From Aphrocallistes beatrix (taxonomy: Eukaryota; Porifera; Hexactinellida; Sceptrulophora; Aphrocallistidae): 64,000 nucleotides of DNA. The stretch lies in NCBI GenBank assembly GCA_963281255.1, contig OY725495.1:1178001-1242000 (forward strand). Reading direction: 5' to 3'. The translations under genes were made by a program, and so were the position numbers. The notes beneath the pieces were generated by a model, which was not told the origin of the DNA, searched no databases, and saw only the letters and a list, made by a program, of their open reading frames with translations. Below, piece by piece: positions 56,097 through 64,000 of the stretch (the stretch's first letter is position 1; every line of letters begins with the position of its first letter).

Positions 56097-56783
56097 CAGT
56101 GGAACCTGTATATTACGACCACCCAAGGGGCTGGACAAAATTTGCAGTTATACACAGGTGACCGTTATATACAGGTGTTTGTCTTAATCCCCAAAAGGTA
56201 TCAACGTAGTACAATAAATATCAAGTTTTTGGAAACCCATTACTTGAAGTAATTACATGAAACTTGTTTATCGTTCGTACAGGTTCTGTAATAGACGCAT
56301 AAAAAGGTGAAAAAGGTGATGGCCGTTAGACACAGTATTAGGGTCAGTAAGGGACTACAAACGGGTGGCCGCTAGCCGCGTTGAGCAGGTGACCGCTATA
56401 CACAAGTGCAATAATATGGAATTTCGGACGGGACTGTTCATTGGTGACCGCTATAGACACCTCCGTTATATATAGTGGCCGTTACAGCAGGTTCGACTGC
56501 TATATAAATATATACAAGCGCGCTTCGCTTCCTTGCGCTGCGCGGCTAGCGGACGACATTATCTTTTTACCTTTTTATGTGTTTATTACAGGACCTGTTA
56601 CGAACGATAAAGTCGTTTCATCAACTAATTACTTCAAGTAATGGATTTCCAAAACTTGATATTTTTGGACTACGTTAATACCTTTGGGGATTAAGACAAT
56701 CACCTGTATTTAAAGGTCTCCTGTGTATAACAGCCAATTTTGTCCAGTCCCTTGGGTGGCCGTTGTATCAGGTTCCACTATAT
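56097..56783. mobile_element. pogo-type element, Helitron tip and inverted pogo piece
   Basis: 56097-56500 is a pogo-type MITE (CAGTGGAACCTGTATATTAC to AGCAGGTTCGACTG). At 56515 CAAGCGCGCTTCGC begins a reversed Helitron end, and at 56570-56780 an inverted pogo left part follows, ending GGTTCCACTA. Same arrangement as 17430-17899. Confidence 0.6.
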
Positions 56784-57178
56784 ATATATATATATATATA
56801 TTTGGTATGTGGGAGTCTTTTCACCTTTACCGACACCTTTTTTATAATTTGAAATTCCAGTTTTTCGATCATAACTCAGCGATTTTAAGTGATAGAAAGC
56901 TTAAATTTTAAGAGAATATGTATATTACTATATCTCACATATGATACAACTATCATCAAAAAATGATGACTCATCACTCTGTTATGGCATCATCATTACG
57001 CATCAAAATTTTAAAAATTGACAAATTTGCGGATTTTTGTCCGATATCGATTATAATAATAGGACAGACTTATTTAGAGATGTTATCTCCCTTATAATTA
57101 ATCAATGTGACCTCAGGCGCCTCTGGCGGACACAAAGTGTCCGCCAGCCACGCAGCGCAAACAAGCGAAGCGCGCTTG
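56784..57178 (+). mobile_element. Helitron-like element, 5' truncated
   Basis: After a (TA)n tract it enters the Helitron interior (TATGTGGGAGTCTTTT), then the hairpin module (57120-57160) and GCGAAGCGCGCTTG ending at 57178. Confidence 0.65.
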
Positions 57179-57231
57179 TATATATATTTATATACACATA
57201 ACTTAGCCTACTACATACGAGTATAAGGCCT

Positions 57232-58736
57232 GTTGTGTAGATTCGTGAGACCGTTGTTTCGTGAGATCGTAGATCCGTGAGATTCTCATACTATATAACT
57301 ATGGATGGTTTTGTAGCGTAGAATTCTGAAATTATCCATAGAATCGAGAGATTTTGTTTCGTTTACTCAATCGCCTAATGGTTTCATCACTTTAATTTTA
57401 GCTTGATAACCACCGTCACCAAATTGTGGCATGCGACACAATTTACTATAGTAAAATCCCATATGAGCCATCTTGACCTACTTAATATACGGCTATATAT
57501 GTCACCGAGAAGGCCATAAAACGAAGAGGCCAGTTTTAACAAAGTCAAAATTTAATTAGACCGATAAATCAAATCCCTCTTCCGATAGACATTTGAGATG
57601 TATTATTACCATATACAAACATTATATCAGAGTATCCAATTCCGCTGTCAAAGATTTGATATGTCATCATGTGATTGCGCAATAGGCTCTTTTTAGAGCG
57701 GAAAATGTTGCTGTTCCAGCTCATATTAAACATCGTTATCTGTATTTCTAATGCTTGATTTTTTGATAGAGCAACAATAGGAAGACCTCAAGCCAAAAAA
57801 TCTGAAAATTTTAGATGGAATGTCTATGCATTCCTCAGTTGCTTTGGAAACGAAAAAATTCACGTTTAAACCATAACTTGAAAAGTATAGATCGTAGACA
57901 CTAAGAAATTGTTCCATTTAATCCGTAAACTATTACTTTCTATATGAGAATAATAGTATTCACATGTCTATTTTCAATAAGTTCTGAGTTATCAAGGATT
58001 TTATCACGATCTATAGAGAAGTAAATGAGATGTGACAAAATCTTAGATAACTCAGAACTTATTGATAATAGACATGTGAATACTATTATTCTCATATAGA
58101 AAGTGAGGAATGAGGAATGCATAGACATTCCATCTAAAATTTTCAGATTTTTTGGCTTGAGGTCTTCCTATTGCTGCTCTATCAAAAAATCAAGCATTAG
58201 AAATACAGATAACGATGTTTAATTTGAGCTGGAACAGCAACATTTTCCGCTCTAAAAAGAGCCTATTGCGCAATCACATGATGACATATCAAATCTTTGA
58301 TAGCAGAATTGGATACTCTGATATAATGTTTGTATATGGTAATAATACATTTCAAATGTCTATCGGAAGAGGGTTTTGATTTATCGGTCTAATTAAATTT
58401 TGACTTTGTTAAAACTGGCCTCTTCGTTTTATGGCCTTCTCGGTGACATATATAGCCGTATATTAAGTAGGCCATGGAACCATAAATTCAAAATGAAATT
58501 CATCCATGGTCCATATGCGGTTTTACCAAGTAAATTGTGTCGTGTGACACTATTTCGTGGGGATGGTTATCAAGTGATGATGAAATCGGTTGAAAATTGA
58601 AACACAAAGTTGTTTGAGTAAGTGAAACAAAATCTCAGAATTCTACGGATAATCTCAGAATTATATAGTACAAAACCATCCATGGTCATGTAGTATTAGA
58701 ATCTCATGGGTCTACGATCTCACGGATCTACGCAAG
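57232..58736. mobile_element. Large fold-back element, arms about 700 bp
   Basis: GTTGTGTAGATTCGTGAGA and the inverse ending in CGGATCTACGCAAG pair along nearly the whole length, with the centre near 58000. AGGCCT repeats at 57226-57231 and 58737-58742. Within both arms a P-like terminus (CCTACTTAATATACGG, inverted on the other side) is visible. No coding; ORFs here are arm translations. Confidence 0.65.
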
Positions 58737-59214
58737 AGGCCTCACAGTAATTTGCGGATTTTGGACTAGGGATACATTAGAGGATGGTTGGATTAATACA
58801 TGAGCTGCCTTAAATCATTAACAACGCACAATAGAGCTTAGGAATGTATTACCGGCATGTATAAATATAGTGTCACCGTACCTATATCCGTTGTTAATAT
58901 ACTTTTAAGGGCACTTCTAAGTGTATTTACTATAATTTTTTTTGCATAGAAGTGAACCGTGAATGGGTTGATGCGAATGTTGCTATGGAATATGGAATGT
59001 TGATATGGAAACCCAATTTGGTCAGTTGGGGTTATATCTCGAAAACCGCCAGAGGTAGACATTTTTTCTACTAATTCAGAATCTTAATTATGTAACTTTC
59101 ATCGGTTTTTCCTTACTATCGTTTTTATCTTACTGTTTGAACCTGTAAAGAAATAGTAAGAAAAAAACGGTTTCGACTGTACTTCTTATTAAGCAATAAT
59201 ATAATTTATATGTC

Positions 59215-60288
59215 CATAGCCTACTGTATATAATGCCTCACAGTAACTTGCGGATTTGGGACTAGGGATGCGGAGGAAGACCGTTGAACTAATACATGAG
59301 CTGCCTTAAATCATTTACAAAGCACAATAGAGCTTAGGAATGTATTATTAGCATATATAAATATGGTGTCAAAGTACCCATATCCGTTGTTAAAAAATTG
59401 ATTAATCACCATATGGTTGCGCAATAGGTTATATTTGTGACAAATTTGGTGATTTTCAGAGGCCGTTTAGGGGCACTTCTAATTGTTTTTATTTTAAATT
59501 TTTTCGCATAGAACTGAGATGTGAATGGGTTAATACGAAAATTTGGAATTTTTTCATGGAATGTTGGTACATTCCAGTGTTGCTATAGAAACGTGTTTTG
59601 GTCAGTTGGCGTTATATCTTGAAAACTGCAATGACTACACATTCAAATGTAATTCCATTTGATAGCGAATATGCTACTTCCTATTAAGTGATAATATAAT
59701 TTCGACCTCTAAATTCAATAGTTTATGAGATATTCGACAATGTACCATATTGGTCACATTTGATAATTTGTCGAATATCTCATAAACTATTGAATTTAGA
59801 GAAATTATATTATCACTTAAAGGAAGTAGCATATTCGCTATCAAATAGAATTACATTTGAATGTGTAGTCATTGCAGTTTTCAAGATATAACGCCAACTG
59901 ACCAAAAACGTTTCTATAGCAACACCGGAATGTACCAACATTCCATGAAAAAATTCCAAATTTTTCGTATTAACCCATTCACATCTCAGTTCTATGCTAA
60001 AAAATTTAAAATAAAAACAATTAGAAGTGCCCCTAAACGGCCTCTGAAAATCACCAAATTTGTCACAAATATAACCTATTGCGCAACCATATGGTGATTA
60101 ATCAAATTTTTAACAACGGATATGGGTACTTTGACACCATATTTATATATGCTGATAATACATTCTTAAGCTCTATTGTGCTTTGTAAATGATTTAAGGC
60201 AGCTCATGTATTAGTTCAACGGTCTTCCTCCGCATCCCTAATCCCAAATCCGCAAGTTACTGTGAGGCCTTATATACAGTAGGCTATG
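59215..60288. mobile_element. P-type fold-back, near-perfect 1.07 kb palindrome
   Basis: CATAGCCTACTGTATATAAT and the inverse ending TACAGTAGGCTATG, flanked by the perfect 7 bp repeat ATATGTC (59208-59214, 60289-60295). The arms meet near 59750. No transposase is encoded. Confidence 0.85.
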
Positions 60289-60602
60289 ATATGTCTAAAT
60301 TCAATGGTTTACGAGATATTCGACACATTAACAAATGTGACCAATATGATAAATTTTCTAATAACTCGAAAATCATTGAAATTAGACATATACATTTTAT
60401 TATTGCCTAATAAGAAGTGCTATATTGGCTATCAAATAGAATTGAATTTAAATGTCTAGCTCTGTCGGTTTTCAAGATATTCCCCCAAATGACCAAATGC
60501 GTTTCTATAGCAACATTCCATGAAAAAATTCTAAATTTTTCACATCAACCCATTCACGGCTCACTTATATGCGAAAAAAATTATAAAAACCCTTAGTAGT
60601 GC

Positions 60603-62547
60603 CATGGCCTACTTAATACACGGCCTACTAAGTTCCCGAAATGGAATATAAAATAGCAGGCCATTATTTTATACAACTATAATCTATTGTTACATATATA
60701 TTATGTATATTTACTTATTATAGTAATACAATCAATTATTATTTAACTTCTGATTTTCTATACATCCTATTTCAGTGTCTGCGTAGGATGTGTTATTAGC
60801 ACTTGCGGTGGCTTGGACCGATTTTCGGCCCGCACAGATCTCTAATATATTTATATTTAATTTTATCATATTTTTTTCTCTATCTAGCATATATATATGC
60901 CTGAAAAGTGCTCAGTAGTTGGGTGTAAATCTGGCTACCAAAATGGTTCTACAAGTCCACGCTTTAGATTTCCTTCTACTTCGCTATTTGAGCTTCGTGC
61001 AAAATGGATTTCATTCTTTAAATCGGCCAGACTATGAAATAACTGCCAATTCGCGAATTTGTGCTGATCACTTTGAGGCCCAATACATCAAAGTAAATGA
61101 AACTAGAACCCGATTAATCCCCTTTTCTCAAAATCCTATTCCAACTATCCATCCTCTCTCAGTCCCTAAAAGCCAGGCAGTAGTCCCACCCAACCACGCA
61201 AGCCACCAAAAGTGCGGGTTTTCCAATTAGATGAACTCGTTCCTTTTGTAGAAAAGTACTCCATCAAGTATTTTGACGATGTTACCAGGTTCCTGAAGAA
61301 GAGCCCTGAATATAAAGATTTTACTTTTTGCTCAACAGAGGACTCAATTACTGCTTACCATCTAGTAATCGATGCTGGAATCGCACGTATCAAAGAATGT
61401 ATTTCTATCAACAAAGCCTTTCGTGTCACACTTAGTTTTGAAGGTTTTCCAGTTCCTCTCCCTGAATACATCGATAGAGCTACAGGATCTAAGCTTACTC
61501 ATTTATATCTTCTTGAAAACTTACCTAACTATTGCAGGAACGTAACTTCAAATTTCGACATTCAAGTGATTCAGGAATTACTAAATATTTGTTACATTAG
61601 TCCTCGTGGTAGACCTAAGTATACAGCCAACATTTTGAAGTTTGCACTTCTTCTTCGATACACATCTAATTCTGCCTACCAACTTTTGAATAAATACATT
61701 CCATTGCCTAGTCAATCTCTACTTCGATCTTTGAAGTCACCTTCAATCGATAGTTGTAAAGCTCTTTCAACTCTCCGTGACAACGATTTAATCGGAAACG
61801 ATATAGTCTTACTACTAGATGAAATGTACCTCCAACCTCAAGTGAATTTTGAACGTAAAACTTTAATTGGCTGTGATCAAGACCTTGACCTATTCAAGAG
61901 TATCCTTAGTTTTATGGTTATTTCGCTAACTAAGTCAATATCATTTATAGTATCAGCAATACCTATCGTCAAGATATCCGGGGATATTGTTAGAAGGGGC
62001 CTTACTTTACCGTCTTCTTCTCTTAATTATTATGTGGAATCTGCTTTTTGTGCCCTTGAAGCTAGTGAAACTGAAATTGTCCAAACTGCATTTCCTTGGA
62101 AAACAGTAAGCTTGAGATTATTACAGGAAATCTCACAAACCTGGGATAGTGCATTTGCATGCATCTCACACACACCACAAGTCCGAAAAACTGTCAACAG
62201 AATTATTGCCAACATTTATTACAACAACTTGCGTAAATGCATTAATGAGAGCATACGGAAAGACCAAGTAGCAGCGTTCAAATCGGTAAAACGTCAAAAA
62301 GTTACTCAATAACATATATGTATGAATAATCCAGTCGTTATTCGATTTGTTAGTCGATAATATTTTGTATTGATTCATACAGCAAATCAATCAATCTTAT
62401 TTATCATTCAATGAAATATTCAGTAATTCTTTAACGTTGAGTCACTAATTTAGGTTTAAATAGGAAGTTTAATGAAGTAAATAAAGTGGCCTGCTATTTT
62501 ATATTCCATTTCGGGAACTTAGCAGGCCGTGTATTTAGTAGGCCATG
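60603..62547 (+). mobile_element. P element with THAP-coding transposase gene
   Basis: The ends CATGGCCTACTTAATACACG and the inverse ending AGTAGGCCATG match over about 65 bp. GTAGTGC is repeated at 60596-60602 and 62548-62554 (8 bp GTAGTGCC if the terminal C is shared). The interrupted sequence is the P-type fold-back arm. It encodes a broken P transposase (60897-62312). Confidence 0.88.
60897..62312 (+). pseudogene. P-element transposase (THAP9-like), two frameshifts
   Basis: From ATG 60897 the frame starts MPEKCSVVGCKSGYQNG with the first two zinc cysteines and RFRFPSTS. A frameshift near 61018 leads to PDYEITANSRICADHFEAQY, giving the C-x2-H pair and completing the C2CH THAP DNA-binding domain. 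A second shift near 61206 opens a 366-residue frame (61212-62312) with the helical leader, GRPKYTANILKFALLL and NDIVLLLDEMYLQPQ; the latter holds the probable first catalytic Asp of the P-type RNase H fold. The part after about 61990 (SGDIVRRGLTLPSS onward) I cannot align by memory to P transposases. The whole is about 470 residues, against 751 in Drosophila P, so an internal deletion or lost C-terminus is likely. Confidence 0.82.
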
Positions 62548-62825
62548 GTAGTGCCCTTAAACCGTCCTTGAAAATCACTAAATTTGTGACAAAATTAACC
62601 TATTGCGTAATCATATGATGACTAGTCAAAATTTTAACAACGGATATGGGTATGGTGACACTATTTGTACATGCTGGCAAATTTTTACTTTTTTTTAACA
62701 TTCCTTAGCTCTATTGTGCGTGGTTATGATTTAAGGGAGCTCATGTATTAGTTCAACCATCTTCTACCGCATCCCGAGTCTAAAATCGGAAAGTTACTGT
62801 GAGGCCTTATATGTAGTAGGCTATG

Positions 62826-63630
62826 CATATATATATGCACATTAATCGAGTTTACTAGTAAGGATACCACTCAAAAACCCTTAAAATCTCCCCTGTCTCC
62901 CAAAAAAGCAAATTCTTTGGTTCACGAATTAAAAACTATTCTTCCTTTAGAGCCAAATTAATATTCGACCTTACTCCAGTTTAAACAATTCGGCCTTATT
63001 CCACTTTTGAAAATTCGGCCTAATCCGTTTTCCCCATACTATTATTTGTATGTGCTAAAACTCTAATAGTGCTTACAGTAATCAAATTTTATCAAGCAAT
63101 GACTATGAGTAGAATCAATAAGATTGGATTTTTGTTTGGGATTTTGCTTTATAACTAACAAAACCTCGCTCTTAAAATAGCAATGTCTAATATCGACTGG
63201 GTAAGATAGTAAGATTAAAAAGGAAGTAGGCAGATCGCGATATCATTGCACAATCATTTGTAATGCGTTATATTGCATCAGTCAGTATAGCAACATTTTC
63301 CTATATACTTGTAACACTACCCCATATACCATATACTTTTAATATTAAAATCGCTGTAACTTGATTGAAACTCAACCGATTCGGCTTCTCTTTCGCTCTT
63401 TCAGCTTCCTGAAATTCTATCAATACGTAAACAGGTATTATGGTAATTCTGAAAAAAAGTGAGTTCCGGGTATATAATATTTCAAAAATTTGTATTAAAA
63501 ATATTTTGCGCAATGAATATTGTCCATTTCTAAACTAGAAAATGTGGCAGATTTCATAGATACAAACCGGTTTAAAGTTACTAAATTATCTTAGTCAAAT
63601 CAATCAAATCAAATTTACCGTTGCAATAAT
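62826..63630. repeat. Helitron 5' tip and unassigned sequence
   Basis: CATTAATCGAGTTTACTAGT at 62842 is an isolated reversed Helitron 5' end. The stretch 62875-63010 has CGGCCT-rich motifs. 63200-63420 is an inverted relative of 55560-55700. No gene is recognised. Confidence 0.45.
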
Positions 63631-63901
63631 ATTTAGTAATGTGAAATTTGTGGATTCAAATTGACCTTACATTCAGGATTAGTTGACTTAATACGGAGTA
63701 AATTCTATTTATCATGAATCTAAATTTTCTCATACAGTTCTGATTTCATTAATGTAACTTCAGACAAATGGCAATTCGGCATACTTAGTTGAGAACAAGA
63801 AAGCGACATATTGTTTCTCTAATATCACCAAGCACCCACTTAGTAACGCTGCGGACACACAGTGTCCGCAAGCTGCGAAGCAAGCAAGCGAAGCGCGCTT
63901 G
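63631..63901 (+). mobile_element. Helitron-like subfamily 2, 3' part
   Basis: It shares its interior with 25068-25310 (TTACATTCAGGATTAGTT) and ends with the hairpin GCGGACACACAGTGTCCGC and GCGAAGCGCGCTTG at 63901. Confidence 0.6.
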
Positions 63902-64000
63902 TATATACATATATGTGTAAACGTTAATCGAGTATTAATAGTAACAAGCGCGCTTCGCTTGCTTGCGCTGCGCGGCTGGCGGACACTTCGTGTCCGCCGG
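63902..64000 (-). mobile_element. Helitron 5' end and the 3' end of another, reversed, cut by the window edge
   Basis: ATTAATCGAGTATTAATAG (63924-63942) is a reversed Helitron 5' terminus. CAAGCGCGCTTCGC at 63945 starts another reversed copy with the hairpin module, which runs off the window. Confidence 0.65.

Larger units (their letters stand above)
57202..62825. mobile_element. P-type fold-back element expanded by three insertions
   Basis: The left end reads CTTAGCCTACTACATACG and the right end TGTAGTAGGCTATG. Its body is recognisable at 57202-57231, 58737-59214, 60289-60602 and 62548-62825. Three elements separate these pieces: 57232-58736, 59215-60288 and 60603-62547. Confidence 0.6.

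Noticed and set aside
55918..56187. Small ORFs over CCGGCGGAA sequences
   Set aside because: Both strands are open because the segment is a hairpin MITE; no protein motif.
61212..62312. Intact host gene of 366 residues
   Set aside because: It lies within P-element ends, and the upstream THAP part is in other frames, so it is a broken transposase.

Overview
This 64 kb window is AT-rich eukaryotic DNA, almost certainly from an invertebrate metazoan. The evidence is short GT-AG introns of 63-303 bp, a recognisable animal TTC5/Strap gene, and a mobile-element load containing P, hAT, Tc1/mariner, pogo, PIF/Harbinger and Helitron-like elements. I cannot name the species. I see no bacterial operons, CRISPR arrays, rRNA or convincing tRNA genes.

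Only two loci look like intact genes. (1) Bases 17-2337 (minus) hold a gene in at least seven exons. Its spliced product is a Ty3/gypsy-type integrase: HHCC zinc finger, an exact DD35E triad built across an intron, and a GPY module. It resembles a domesticated GIN-type integrase and runs off the left edge. (2) Bases 41986-43356 (minus) hold an intronless 456-residue TTC5-like TPR protein.

Nearly everything else is nested transposons, and many boundaries can be fixed from target-site duplications (TSDs) or from unoccupied copies of the same target inside the window. The main families are: two TTAA-flanked families, A (termini GGATACCGCCC, copies at 2961-4863, 18958-24370, 29739-37316 and fragments) and B (termini GGTTGGCCTTTCC, at 11899-15972, 21893-23100, 44457-45643, 47832-48703, 50015-51183); P-superfamily elements with CATRGC...GCYATG ends and 7-8 bp TSDs (6662-9238, 13291-15678, 60603-62547 with THAP-domain coding remnants, plus fold-back derivatives at 21790-24073, 26376-27872, 59215-60288 and 57202-62825); a Helitron-like family running from TCCTTACTATT to GCGCGCTTG, inserted between A and T without duplication; hAT elements with 8 bp TSDs; and DD34D mariners and Tc1 elements, all broken.

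Layout: 1-2.4 kb integrase gene; 2.5-6.6 kb family A and Harbinger remnants; 6.7-9.2 kb P-type relic; 9.2-16 kb family A, twin Helitrons, then family B holding a P-type element that itself holds a Helitron; 16-18.9 kb mariner/Tc1/hAT/pogo debris; 19-24.4 kb family A with a mariner and a P-type fold-back; 24.4-29.7 kb Helitron, P fold-back and pogo; 29.7-37.3 kb family A with a hAT (holding a mariner), a second mariner (holding a hAT MITE) and a P-type MITE; 37.6-41 kb a three-level nest of fold-back, hAT and Tc1; 42-43.4 kb TTC5; 43.6-57 kb Helitron/B/hAT/pogo; 57.2-62.8 kb P-type nest with a THAP-coding P element; 62.8-64 kb Helitron ends.

All boundaries and family calls come from reading the sequence by eye. 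No database search or alignment was run.
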